This document shows positions 1-9,187 of a DNA stretch of 30,328 nt, piece by piece (the stretch's first letter is position 1; the number at the start of each line of letters is the position of its first letter). Under the pieces are notes generated by a model. The model searched no databases and was not told the origin of the DNA. It saw only the letters and a program-made list of their open reading frames with translations. Location of the stretch: contig LT642230.1 in the NCBI GenBank assembly GCA_900128585.1, forward strand, positions 1 through 30,328, read 5' to 3'. The DNA comes from Stramenopiles sp. TOSAG23-3 (lineage: Eukaryota > Sar). The position numbers were made by a program, and so were the translations under genes.

Positions 1-133
1 CTATAGCAAAGCAATTTGACAATGCAGACTTAATTGCCTTGTCGTCAAAATCTCTGTAGATGCTCTTGCAATACTCTATACCGAAATTTCCTGCCGTGCA
101 CAACAAACACGACCTGCGGGCCCGTTCGCACAT
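1..133 (-). CDS. Possible 5' end of a gene cut by the left window edge
   Basis: An open frame begins at an ATG complementary to 131-133 and runs without a stop to the window edge, giving about 44 codons. The predicted peptide has ordinary composition, includes a C-x-x-C pair near residues 9-12, and reads like globular protein rather than low-complexity spacer. It starts 71 bp downstream of the stop of the spastin-like gene on the same strand, and an in-frame TAG lies upstream. I do not recognise it. A competing frame (45-236) on the same strand is also open, so this call is tentative. Confidence 0.35.
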   Translation of the reverse strand, partial: MCERARRSCLLCTAGNFGIEYCKSIYRDFDDKAIKSALSNCFAI

Positions 134-204
134 TTTTTGTACTCTGATAAAAGTCTATCGTGCTCCACAGTTTTGCCGCCCTTTGCCTTCCTCTTGGCCC
201 CCCA

Positions 205-2253
205 TCAAGATCCATACTCTGCCTTGAATTTTTCAAAACTTTCTATTGAATCTTTCGACACGGACGAACGAATATTTTCTAGTGCCACTTCGAAGTCTTT
301 ACTGTTCACAGCTCGCATGTCAGAAGCCTTTGTTGTCAGCAACTCATCCCCAAGATCGCGGAGAGGACCGAAAGATGCCTCACGACAGAGCGAAACTAAA
401 TCGCTGCAAGAGAAGCCTTCTGTCCTCCTCCCAAAAACTATCATATCTTCTTCAGACAAGTCAAAACCTTGGGCCTGCTGATGTTTTCGAATTAAAGTCA
501 CTCTCTCCTCACTGTTGGGTAGCGGTATGTATATACGTTTTTCCATGCGGCGCAACATAGCATCGTCTAGATCCCCTGGACGATTGGTAGCACCCATGAT
601 TAGAACTTTCTCCAAATCGTCAGTACCATTGGAGTTTGATCGGACTCCGTCCAGCTGAACTAAAAATTCTGTTTTAATACGACGCATTGCATCGTGCTCA
701 TTGGATTTTCTGGCCGACAAAAGACTATCAATTTCATCAATAAATACAACAGAAGGCTGCATTTCTCTTGCCGTTTCAAACAACGTGCGCACAAGCTTTT
801 CGCCTTCTCCATGGAATTTTGACGTCACGGACGAAGCGCTAATGCAAAAAAACTTTGCTTTGCTTGCAGACGCCACGCATTTTGCAAGCATCGTCTTCCC
901 AGTCCCAGGGGGGCCAAATAGTAGGACACCCCTTGGCGGTTTCCGCAGTCCGTTGAACAGATCAGGCCGCAGAGCAGGCAGGATTACTGCCTCTTTGAGG
1001 GCTCGCTTTGCATTTTCCAGACCAACCACATCATCCCACTTAGTGTTGGGAATCTTTTCCAACAAGTCGTGCAAGATAGATTCTTTTAAATGAGACTGGA
1101 TCGATGACCTTTCGTTTCTTTTTGAGCGTGAAGGGACAGGCACGGGTTTGCTTTGTACTGGCTTCGTCTCCATTTCCCAGTTCCCATGCTTTACCGGGGG
1201 CAGTGTCAGCTCTTCTGAGTAGGTGCTTACCCCCACATGATTATCTATAGTAAGGCTGACGTCTTTGAATACAGCCTTTGATCGTAAACACATAATCCCG
1301 ACATGCCCGCAGAGGGCACCGTCATCTACATTGAGGGCCGTTTTGAATATGCTTTCCCCGTCGACAAGAACAAGCAGCACGTTACCACGCCTCTGCACTT
1401 CGACTCTGTAAAACTTGTTCGTCTTCAACCGTTCGTCCTCTATAGCAAGCAGTTGCTTAGGGGTTTTTGTGTTTCCACAAAATTGGTCGATGCGCCACTC
1501 TTTTGTCGTACAATCTGCGGTGATTGAAAAGAAGCACATGGGCGATTGGTACCCAAAAATTACATGGAATCTAGATTTACAATTGTTGATGCTTTTGCTG
1601 TTGCAGCATTTCACAGCGAGGGAGTATTCGTACGAATTCGGACTGTTCTCGTGGTCCAAACGGGGAGTTCCCGACGGCTCGTAAGTGACGATGTAAAATT
1701 TTCCGCCCTTATTCTCCATAAGGGTATCCGTTCCACAAAATTTGAACAGCCCACGAACTGGAGTGTGCGTACGTTCAACAAATCCCCCACTGAGTTTGTT
1801 ATGAACAACGCACATCCCGCCTACTTTTGACTGCTTGCGAGGGCCCGACGGAAACCGAGCGGGCAGTTTTGAATCCAGTAAAGACGGAGACGACCTGTTG
1901 GTAGAAATTTTCCGATTGTTTTGCGGAGATGTGATAGGGCGTTTCATGGCAGGTGTGATCCCTTCTCGACGCATTCTATTCGAGCGTCTGTTTTCACGCG
2001 TTACTCGGTTATTTTGGACTGGAAGTACGCGGGTCTCTGTCGTTCTCCGCGAGGTTTGTCGCCTTGGTGGTGGTGGTGTCCGGAAGCTTCGCCTTTCTGG
2101 CTGACGATTTTGGTACCGCGCAGACGGTGCAGGATGGCGTGCGTTTCTTTCACTGAAATTTTCAAGCCTCCGCGGCGGCTGAAAAAAGTCTCTTTCCGCT
2201 TGCCGAAAGAAGTTTTCGGCCATTGCCCGGTGCATCTGGAAAAAGTTATCCAT
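205..2253 (-). CDS. Spastin-like AAA ATPase with N-terminal ConA-like domain
   Basis: This is a predicted microtubule-severing-type ATPase of the meiotic AAA clade (spastin, katanin, fidgetin, Vps4). Numbered from the ATG at 2253 (682 aa), the AAA module spans about 403-680. It has Walker A GPPGTGKT at 447-454, pore loop SKFHGEGEK near 478-486, Walker B VVFIDEID at 502-509 and two adjacent arginines at 568-569. The wording (ILPALRPDLFNGLR, EHDAMRRIKTEF, LRRMEKRIYIPLP) is closest to spastin. No MIT domain is evident. Residues 1-150 are basic and low-complexity. Residues about 165-340 look like a concanavalin/LamG-type beta sandwich, with stretches such as FYRVEVQRRGNVLLVLVDGE and GHVGIMCLRSKAVFKDVSL. 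The frame stays open to 2277 through a TTG, but ATG 2251-2253 is the first ATG. The AAA part is certain, the subfamily likely, and the sandwich fold inferred. Confidence 0.9.
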   Translation of the reverse strand: MDNFFQMHRAMAENFFRQAERDFFQPPRRLENFSERNARHPAPSARYQNRQPERRSFRTPPPPRRQTSRRTTETRVLPVQNNRVTRENRRSNRMRREGITPAMKRPITSPQNNRKISTNRSSPSLLDSKLPARFPSGPRKQSKVGGMCVVHNKLSGGFVERTHTPVRGLFKFCGTDTLMENKGGKFYIVTYEPSGTPRLDHENSPNSYEYSLAVKCCNSKSINNCKSRFHVIFGYQSPMCFFSITADCTTKEWRIDQFCGNTKTPKQLLAIEDERLKTNKFYRVEVQRRGNVLLVLVDGESIFKTALNVDDGALCGHVGIMCLRSKAVFKDVSLTIDNHVGVSTYSEELTLPPVKHGNWEMETKPVQSKPVPVPSRSKRNERSSIQSHLKESILHDLLEKIPNTKWDDVVGLENAKRALKEAVILPALRPDLFNGLRKPPRGVLLFGPPGTGKTMLAKCVASASKAKFFCISASSVTSKFHGEGEKLVRTLFETAREMQPSVVFIDEIDSLLSARKSNEHDAMRRIKTEFLVQLDGVRSNSNGTDDLEKVLIMGATNRPGDLDDAMLRRMEKRIYIPLPNSEERVTLIRKHQQAQGFDLSEEDMIVFGRRTEGFSCSDLVSLCREASFGPLRDLGDELLTTKASDMRAVNSKDFEVALENIRSSVSKDSIESFEKFKAEYGS

Positions 2254-2594
2254 GATACCCGGACATTCAAAACGCAAATTATTTTAAAATATGAAACCTA
2301 CTTGTTAGCAATCCGTTTATTTCTGCTTTTAGAGACAGGCTATATCTATTGAGAAGTTTTCAGTTATGAAAAAGATCATTTATTTCTTCACTTTGCTCAT
2401 CGCCATTCTTCCTACACTTTTTGCTAAATTAGGAGGAGCATCTTATTGGATTAACTAAAAAAATCATCACTGATGACGACTGCCACTGCCACGTGCCCAT
2501 CGATATATTAAAAAAAAAAAATCGAATATTATAATCTTGTTGATAAATATTATTGATAATAAAAATAATTTAAAATATACCCGTCGAAGTACAG
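2254..2594. other. AT-rich spacer
   Basis: This 341-bp stretch separates the 5' end of the spastin-like gene from the 3' end of the secreted-protein gene. It contains a run of 12 A at 2510-2521 and several AT repeats around 2525-2580. I see no gene or RNA structure in it. Confidence 0.7.
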
Positions 2595-5015
2595 TCATTG
2601 ATTGGCAATCAACGTTTTTGTAGAAGAGGGATTCTTCAATAGCGAGCCGTTACATTGTGGACTTTTCCAATACGCCAAAAGATTCGAGTTATCCTCTACT
2701 GAACCGGTATTGCTAAGTCCAGACATTTCAACAATTCGTGTTCGATAATATTTCCATTTTCTTCCAAAGCATCGATACAAAGTATTTGCATCGGGACATT
2801 TAGGCTCACAGAGACTTTTGATTCCAGTTTCTTTTTCGACAAGATCCTTTCTTGTTGCAGGGACTATATCGGGGCAGCACTTTATGTGGGCTGAGCCTGG
2901 ACACACTCCAGTATAAGTTTCCCTATCGCATACTTGTTTTCGAGTATCAATGCACACACCTTTTAGACCAAGGTTGCAAGGGACACCTTCTAATTTATTG
3001 GCCGTATCCTCTTCGGTTCTCCGTTTTATGTAATATGGAATGTGGTCGTTCAGTTTTTGAAGTCTTTTGTGGAACGGAACATATGGGTTAATTGAGCCAT
3101 ATATGCCGGGCACTGAATCCAACAAATCGTCGTCCTTATTGTGCTCCGGGTCGAATGAAAACGGAAGATGTGCCATACAAGCTTCGTCTGCAGTGAGACC
3201 ATGTTGAACCTTTTTTGTGACGGGAGGCGCGTTGTTGAACTTGTTGCGCTCTGCAAGCGACAAACTCATGAAATCGCATTGTTCTTTTGAAAACATGCAA
3301 GGGTCATATTCTCCAACTAAATCTAATACTTCGGGTGGAGATATCTTTTTAAATGTCTCGAATCCCATATGAAGACCACAGTTATATGCGTCCGTTATGT
3401 CTCCCCCACAACGAAGTTTGAGACACGGCACGAACGCTTGGATCCACTCCCCGGTTTCTTTTATGTAAAATGGACCACCGGTGAACTCTAGAAATTTCCC
3501 AACCATTTCAAGGATACTGATGGGCTGAATGAAGCTCTTTGTAGCCCCGTTAAGAATTTTCATCGCCTTGCAAATTCCATTGAGAATGCTCCCGTCGGCG
3601 GCATTATCGAAATGTTTCTTTATCAAATTTACTGCATCTACGGCAAATATTTTCGCCTTGGCCTTTAGTTTTGCTGAGCCCATGGCCCTAGTTGCAGTTT
3701 TCATAATTGATTTCGTCCTTTCGATCAGCTTAAACCAACCTTTTCTAAGAACAAACGCTTTTTTGACAAATTTTGAGACGTATTTGATGGCGCTAAATAA
3801 CGCTTGGAACCAAGCTTTCGTTGCCTGGTACCCCCTTTTCGCATTCTTTGCTAGGCGGGCGAAGAACGGTCCAATTTTGATCGCGGCAATCAAGGTTTTT
3901 GCACCAAATTTCAATTGCTTCATTACTTTAGCGTTCCACTTGATGGGGACAAACATAGACCCAAAACCTGGTATAGCGGACAACAAACTCAGGATGGCCT
4001 CAATCCAATGCTGTCGGGCCCACGACAAACCGGCGTTGATTAGATCAAACACAAACCCAAACGGCTCGACCATACCTGCAATGTCTAATGCAAACGACGT
4101 GAGATCTAATAGCAACCGTACCTTATTGTCTCTTTTAGCTTGGACAAGTTGCATATCTGCGTACTGGAAATAGCGCGTGACGATGTTTTTCATGCATCCC
4201 GAGCGATGAAACGCGCACATATCCGAGCCCGGCTTCACAGCACCACGTTTTAAGCACAGTTCCTGGTCATACTTGGCGTCCATCTTCGTGTAGTCAGAAC
4301 CTTTTGGTGGGTGGGATTTTGGCGTCGGATTAAAGTCTTCGATTAATTTAATCATAAACTTATTTTGCATCGCGACGTCTGAGACTCCTATTTTCTGTAG
4401 AAAACGCCAAAAACCGGACTGTACTTCAAAGGTAGATGACCTTGACCAGTACTCCATGTCCATTGGGGCATTGTCTGGTTCATGAGCGGTCCAATACCAT
4501 TTTCTATTCGTGCGACGATACCAAAGTGGGGTTGCATGCCAACCGGCGTCAAACTCGAAACATTTATTTCTCCCAGTTCCATGATTTGGTTTGTACGGCA
4601 TTACACCTTTTGTCATACCAAAGAGCAACTCGTCCACCATGCAATGGCATAGTTTTTTTGACAATGGACTATCATTCCGTTCTATGCGTTTATTCCTAGA
4701 GGATCCAAACTTGTTACTTCCCGTGAGAGGCGGGATTTTCAGAGTCTTTCTTGCATCTTCTTTCTCTGCCGTAAACGATTGCCCGGGGTCACTTTCTTGA
4801 AGTGAAATGAAGGTAAAGGCATCTTTTACTATGTTCCAATCCGATTCAGCCACTTCAAGCTGTTGCTCCACCGTCATTTCAACAAATGCAAGATCTTGCA
4901 CATCCTGGCTTTTATCTTCTCGTAAATTGACGGCCTTTGCCACGTGTACTATTTCTGACGATGCTACTAAAAGTACTAAGCAAAAGGCAGTGGTTTTATT
5001 GTATTTTTGCACCAT
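2595..5015 (-). CDS. Secreted cysteine-rich protein with pretoxin-like hydrophobic hairpin
   Basis: This 806-aa protein has a clear signal peptide when started at ATG 5013-5015: MVQKYNK, a hydrophobic core FCLVLLVASS, and a likely cleavage near AKA|VNL. The open frame continues to 5075 through a TTG. Residues about 303-352 form two hydrophobic helices joined by Gly/Pro turns (DIAGMVEPFGFVFDLINAGL, then LSLLSAIPGFG). This resembles the segment that precedes the toxin domain in many bacterial polymorphic toxins. Residues 358-460 are lysine-rich amphipathic helices. Near the C-terminus six cysteines (680, 688, 696, 705, 713, 714) form a C-x7-C-x7-C-x8-C-x7-CC pattern containing VCPG, seen in secreted fungal and amoebal cell-wall-active proteins. 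More cysteines follow. No catalytic motif is recognised, and function is unknown. A secreted defence, adhesion or wall-related role is possible. Confidence 0.8.
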   Translation of the reverse strand: MVQKYNKTTAFCLVLLVASSEIVHVAKAVNLREDKSQDVQDLAFVEMTVEQQLEVAESDWNIVKDAFTFISLQESDPGQSFTAEKEDARKTLKIPPLTGSNKFGSSRNKRIERNDSPLSKKLCHCMVDELLFGMTKGVMPYKPNHGTGRNKCFEFDAGWHATPLWYRRTNRKWYWTAHEPDNAPMDMEYWSRSSTFEVQSGFWRFLQKIGVSDVAMQNKFMIKLIEDFNPTPKSHPPKGSDYTKMDAKYDQELCLKRGAVKPGSDMCAFHRSGCMKNIVTRYFQYADMQLVQAKRDNKVRLLLDLTSFALDIAGMVEPFGFVFDLINAGLSWARQHWIEAILSLLSAIPGFGSMFVPIKWNAKVMKQLKFGAKTLIAAIKIGPFFARLAKNAKRGYQATKAWFQALFSAIKYVSKFVKKAFVLRKGWFKLIERTKSIMKTATRAMGSAKLKAKAKIFAVDAVNLIKKHFDNAADGSILNGICKAMKILNGATKSFIQPISILEMVGKFLEFTGGPFYIKETGEWIQAFVPCLKLRCGGDITDAYNCGLHMGFETFKKISPPEVLDLVGEYDPCMFSKEQCDFMSLSLAERNKFNNAPPVTKKVQHGLTADEACMAHLPFSFDPEHNKDDDLLDSVPGIYGSINPYVPFHKRLQKLNDHIPYYIKRRTEEDTANKLEGVPCNLGLKGVCIDTRKQVCDRETYTGVCPGSAHIKCCPDIVPATRKDLVEKETGIKSLCEPKCPDANTLYRCFGRKWKYYRTRIVEMSGLSNTGSVEDNSNLLAYWKSPQCNGSLLKNPSSTKTLIANQ

Positions 5016-5711
5016 TCTACCCCGTTCTTCTCTCGCAAAACTACAAATGAACAAGCAAATTGCCAACAGGTTCAATGCTGTTCGTTCGTTCGTTCGTTCG
5101 TTCGCTCTAAATGCTTACCAATTTCATATGGGCGGTTAGTTGTTGAATGTGTTGAGTGTTGAGCCGTCAGTGAAACTGTGCGATGAAGAGAGTTCCCTTA
5201 CTTTCTTTTACTACTATATATATATCCATCTACTAAATGTAATAGTTCTTCTTCAACAATAACACGCTGCAGCATCAAACACGCAATAATTTTTTTTTTT
5301 TAAACTGATCGATATTAGTATTATATAGAGAATAGAGAATAGAGATTGATGATGATCGTCGATGAGGTCTTTCTTTCTTTTATATTACCGACCCTATAAT
5401 ATTTAATAATAATAATAATACCGCTAATCTGCCCATCTATACCCCCGAACCCCGAACCCCCCCCCTTTTTTCCTAAGTTCTAAAGCCCGGCCAAATATTA
5501 TAATAGTTATTCCTTGATTTGTTGAAAGGAGATAGACTATACCAATATCTGTACTACTAACGGTCGGTTGAAACCATATGGATGGATTATTTTGTCTTTC
5601 AAGCTTTTATACACGTCTCTGTGTTTATTTAAACTGGGGTATACATAATTCTCTAATATTCTGTATTCTGTATTATGACTAGGCTAGACAAATTGCTTGA
5701 TAAAATGTTTA
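5016..5711. other. Long spacer with simple repeats upstream of the secreted-protein gene
   Basis: This region lies between the 5' end of the secreted-protein gene and the 3' end of the DUF72 gene, so it should hold the promoter of the former. It contains six TTCG units (5081-5104), a TA-repeat (5215-5225) about 200 bp upstream of the ATG, a TAA microsatellite (about 5405-5420), and a C-rich patch with two CCCCGAA-like units ending in nine C (5440-5465). A Myb-type TAACGG core lies at 5558-5563. No gene or RNA is visible. Confidence 0.6.
5081..5104. repeat. TTCG tetranucleotide microsatellite, six units
   Basis: Six perfect TTCG units lie 66-89 bp upstream of the ATG of the secreted-protein gene (minus strand). 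They probably fall in its 5' leader or core promoter. They also lie just 5' of the in-frame TTG at 5073-5075, so expansion would not alter the reading frame if ATG 5013-5015 is used. Confidence 0.85.
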
Positions 5712-6947
5712 TTATTTGCTTTTAAAAAAGGACGAGAGCGAGCGCTGGTTTTTGTCCACTACTCCTCCCCGTCCAGCCACCACTTTTTTTCTCCCTTTCA
5801 TTGCTGCCTCCGGGGCAGGGCGTTTTTTCCGTCCCCTCTCCGACCGCCCCAACTCCTCCATGGCGCTTGCCTTGTCTGCTACTTTAAAGAATCGGCCAAG
5901 TGCAGAGTTCTTGTGGAACTTCCTTCGCCAGGCTTCTCCGACGTCTACCCCAACCACCTTATACAGCAAGTTTGCATTTTTCACGGCCTGGTCTTCCCAA
6001 GCCGTCCCGAACAAGAAATGAACCTCGCGCTCTAACCCTCCCCCGCTCCCCTTCAACAATTCCTCCACGATTCGTTTCTTCCACATGTTGCACCACTCAG
6101 ACCCCAGCAAACGCTCTTTCCCTTCCCGGCGGTGAACCCGAACGTACACGAGCGAATCGTCAGAAACACCCAGGTGCGTTGATGCCAGCACAGCGGAATT
6201 TATGCTTGGTGCACTGTGCGCAGGGTTTAACTTTCTGTTTCTATGGAGCTCGTGCAGGAGCTCGTCGCAGACAATTTCAACGCACACTGTCGCTCGCAGC
6301 CATTTGGTCGTGTCGGGCACCGTCGCAACGTTGTACCAATCCCTGCACCTGAATTCGACTCCCATTTTCGTTCCTACCGGGAGCTGGGCGCGACAATATT
6401 CAACCCACCGGCGATTCTTGCCGTTCGGAACAAAGTCCAATTGAAACTGGAACAGAACAAGGCCCAACATGTTCTTCTTTTGAAGCAGCCTCACCCGGCC
6501 GTTGAAAACGCCCCACAAGACCTGTGCAAATCCTTTGTTCAACACGGTCTCCCAGGGAATACTCTGGGATCTGCCAAATGCCTTACCCGAAAAACTGGTC
6601 GACAACCCGTCCCGTATTTCATGCGGCAGTTGGCCAAACGCCATCTGCCGCAGCGTAAACATGCCGTACGCCTTGAGATGGAACTTAAAGTTATTGTATG
6701 CCGAAGCCGACTTGACCCAGTCTTCCACTACCCTTTGTGACGGAATCGCATAATGTGACGTATCTATTTCTACGATGGGAAATTTCGAACAGTAATGTTT
6801 CAGCCTATCCGACCCCGTTTTGCAAGACGATGGGTAGAATCTGCCACATTTAACCAACGAATCGTCGGTAAACCCAATCAAGCCGCACAAAAGCCGTACG
6901 TCACTCCCATTGCCACCGCAACCGCGCTGGCCCTTTTCCGCCGCCAT
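5712..6947 (-). CDS. DUF72 (YecE-family) protein with C-terminal PCNA-interacting motif
   Basis: This 411-aa protein matches the DUF72/YecE TIM-barrel family in order: an initial GLIGFTDDS strand; FYP at 37-39; FPIVEIDTSHYAIPS at 56-70; FKFHLKAYGMFT at 87-98; GLVLFQFQLDF at 162-172; GVEFRCRDW at 196-204; LVYVRVHRR at 266-274; and FLFGTAWEDQAVKNANLL near 311-328. The family's biochemical role is not established. The tail from about 370 is lysine/arginine-rich (RGRKKRP, KGRKKVV), like a nuclear localisation signal. It ends in QRSLSSFF at 401-408, a textbook PIP box (Q-x-x-hydrophobic-x-x-aromatic-aromatic) three residues from the end. This placement matches replication and repair proteins that bind PCNA. 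The start is ATG at 6945-6947. The family call is firm; PCNA binding is inferred. Confidence 0.88.
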   Translation of the reverse strand: MAAEKGQRGCGGNGSDVRLLCGLIGFTDDSLVKCGRFYPSSCKTGSDRLKHYCSKFPIVEIDTSHYAIPSQRVVEDWVKSASAYNNFKFHLKAYGMFTLRQMAFGQLPHEIRDGLSTSFSGKAFGRSQSIPWETVLNKGFAQVLWGVFNGRVRLLQKKNMLGLVLFQFQLDFVPNGKNRRWVEYCRAQLPVGTKMGVEFRCRDWYNVATVPDTTKWLRATVCVEIVCDELLHELHRNRKLNPAHSAPSINSAVLASTHLGVSDDSLVYVRVHRREGKERLLGSEWCNMWKKRIVEELLKGSGGGLEREVHFLFGTAWEDQAVKNANLLYKVVGVDVGEAWRRKFHKNSALGRFFKVADKASAMEELGRSERGRKKRPAPEAAMKGRKKVVAGRGGVVDKNQRSLSSFFKSK

Positions 6948-7310
6948 CGACTGACCGACACAGAAAACGTGCTACGTCCCCTCTCAAAGAAATCAAATCA
7001 AACGGGTTCAATTATTCAAACTAGTCCTAATACACCCACGCGAACATGGTTTGCATGTACAAACCTTCAAATAAATCGAACTAAATGGAACATTTGTTTG
7101 AACAATGCAAAGTGTTTTGATTTCTTGACATTGAAAATTGAGAAAGAAAGAATATAATATATAATAATAATAAAAAATAATTGTTGTATACTAAAAATAT
7201 AAATACCTATACAATAACGTGTACTATGATACTAATCCATTACTTTTATGATATACTACAAGTACTCTAAATCTCTATTTGTAGTATATATATTGTATAT
7301 TAATATTCTT
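6948..7310. other. Spacer, likely DUF72 promoter region
   Basis: This 363-bp stretch lies between the 5' end of the DUF72 gene and the 3' end of the CFAP97-like gene. Composition falls from moderate GC near 6990 to strongly AT-rich after about 7080. It has a short GA-rich patch at 7138-7154, which is CT-rich on the DUF72 sense strand, and a TAA microsatellite near 7160-7172. I see no further gene. Confidence 0.6.
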
Positions 7311-8315
7311 CTACATTGTTGTCCCTCCTCCTACAACAAGTTCCATGCTTTGCTTTTCTACTTCCAAAATCTCGTTCCCGACAGCTTCCAACTCTCTCTC
7401 GGTTTCTTTGCTTGCGACAGGTGTCTTGGGCCGGACTTCGGCAGGTGGAACGATGGCGGGCTGGGGCGGTGATAGCGCACTTCCCTCGGCGAGTGACTCC
7501 CCTGCTGCCTCCGATGTATTTCCTGGGGTTATTTGCTGCAGACTATCATGTGGAAGGTCGAAGGTGTTGGTGGTCTGCGCCGCACCTTGCCATTTCTCGT
7601 ACCGCTTCTCTACTTCCCTGAGCTTGTCTTCTAGTGCCTTCTTCGAGACGGGCTTGCCTCGCTTCCGCACGGGCTTCCCGGACGTTGCCGGTCGGAACGA
7701 CTTTCTTATTGGTTCTAATAGTGTGTTATTCGCTTCGCGGCCGGGCGCGGCGACCGTGCTCGGGCGTTTGATTTTCTTCTTTCTCCTGCGGCGCCCCCTG
7801 CGCTTGATCAACGGGGCAATCACCCTCCCCTTTCGGCCTGCTGTTATTGTACAGAAATATATTATTTGCTTTTCCATTTTGGCCCGCTCTACTTCCCACA
7901 CTTTTGTCTGGTAGAACGCGTCCGCCTCCGAGAGCCTCCGTTTATTGATTTCATTGACGTGGTTGATCTCTTTCTGCCTGCGCGCTCGCGCGGGGCCGTT
8001 GACGGTGCTAAAGTGGCGGTACTTTGCCGCCAGCTTGTTGTCCAAACTCTTCGTCGTCATCGTCAGGGACATTTTCTCCAACAGCCTTCTGTTTTCCCTC
8101 TCTATCGCAGAGTAACGCTCCTCCATCTGCTGCTCTCGTTTCAGATTCTTCTTCCGCTTCAACCCTCCCCCTTTCTTCCGTGAAAATCCTTTGGGGAGGG
8201 ACGTGTCTATCGAAGGCTTTGTGTCGCGCAGCCGCTGCAGGTGAACCTGTCGAAGCCGCTTGCGCTCTTTCTCGACAATAATAGGGTTCCCCTCTGGTAT
8301 CCCTCGGTCTGCCAT
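7311..8315 (-). CDS. CFAP97: CFAP97/hemingway-family ciliary protein
   Basis: This 334-aa basic protein carries the CFAP97 (KIAA1430/hemingway) domain at about 30-148. It has KPSIDTSLPKGF near 33-44, ERYSAIERENRRLLEKMS near 66-83 (the family's hallmark E-R-E-N-R-L-L-x-K-M), a KSLDN segment at 89-93, and NEINKRRLSEADAFY followed by VWEVERAKME up to about 148. Family members are linked to ciliary and flagellar axoneme assembly or maintenance. The second half is family-unlike: a very basic patch KRRGRRRRKKKIKR near 170-183, then a Ser/Pro/Gln-rich acidic tail with a short predicted coiled coil. The start is ATG 8313-8315. It supports a flagellated host. The domain match is strong; the tail is unassigned. 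Confidence 0.85.
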   Translation of the reverse strand: MADRGIPEGNPIIVEKERKRLRQVHLQRLRDTKPSIDTSLPKGFSRKKGGGLKRKKNLKREQQMEERYSAIERENRRLLEKMSLTMTTKSLDNKLAAKYRHFSTVNGPARARRQKEINHVNEINKRRLSEADAFYQTKVWEVERAKMEKQIIYFCTITAGRKGRVIAPLIKRRGRRRRKKKIKRPSTVAAPGREANNTLLEPIRKSFRPATSGKPVRKRGKPVSKKALEDKLREVEKRYEKWQGAAQTTNTFDLPHDSLQQITPGNTSEAAGESLAEGSALSPPQPAIVPPAEVRPKTPVASKETERELEAVGNEILEVEKQSMELVVGGGTTM

Positions 8316-8547
8316 CTTTTCCGTTTGTCTGGTTTATAACTGTTCTGACTAGATAGGAACAGACGACGAACGATGACAACACAATTTACGAGCGTTTTCA
8401 GCGAAGCGTATGGTACGGGTACGAGCTTTGTGAATGGGAATACTTTTAGTAATGAATCCGTTGGCAAAGGGTACGGGTAGAAGAAGTAGAAGTTAAAATA
8501 AAAAGAAGTTGTTGTTGTTTTTTTGTTGTTGTTTTTGTTCCGTTCAA

Positions 8548-8628
8548 CCTTTTTTTCTTTTTCATTCTTTCCTTTCTCTTTCTTTCTCTTTCTTCTTTCT
8601 TTCTTTTTTTCTTTCTTTCTCTTTCTTT
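8548..8628. repeat. CT-rich tract (CTTT/CTCTTT units)
   Basis: This is a nearly pure pyrimidine tract on the plus strand about 230-310 bp upstream of the CFAP97-like ATG. Relative to that minus-strand gene it is purine-rich on the sense strand, the exception to the pattern seen at other genes here. Confidence 0.85.
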
Positions 8629-9187
8629 GTTATCCTCCACCAACATTCCAGACTATTTTAACATTGAATAGAATGGAATAATTTATACTAAAAGTTAAAT
8701 TACAACAGATGTAGTTATCCATTTTATTGTCTAGACTTATTTATTACAAACATCCAACACAATTGACCACCATCATTATTTAATTCATAATATATCTATA
8801 CACAGTATAGAAAATTCAACTTATGTATTTCCAATTACAACAACAAATTGAAGGAAAACCCAACAATGAACGCTTTTACAACGGTAATATCATCAACAAT
8901 TTTAATTTAAGACAGAATAGCCAGAATATTTATAATATTATATTATTACAACAAAGGTTCAAATCATCAAAAGACTCTAACTCTAAATATATAAAAATCT
9001 ATTTTGTAATCTCATTCTCCTACGTTACTCTTCATTTTGTTGTATTAGAATAATTAGGGTTCCATGTCTTAATGGTATTTGCTTTATTATGTATAAATAT
9101 AATAAACAGAAGAAAGAAGAAGAAACATCGATTTAAGATTGAAGAAGAAATGAAAAAATCCAAAAGAAATGAGGGAAGAAGAAATGG

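Noticed and set aside
45-236. A 63-codon minus-strand frame overlapping the spastin-like 3' end
   Set aside because: The spastin-like protein ends at the normal family C-terminus; this frame has no recognisable content and competes with a more plausible one starting at 133.
5440-5465. CCCCGAA units as a telomeric repeat
   Set aside because: There are only two imperfect units followed by a C run, flanked by genes on both sides; a C-rich simple sequence is enough.
8225-8250. CTGCAGGTGAACCTG resembling the 3' end of 18S rRNA
   Set aside because: It lies inside the CFAP97-like coding frame, covers only about 15 bases, and no rRNA context surrounds it.
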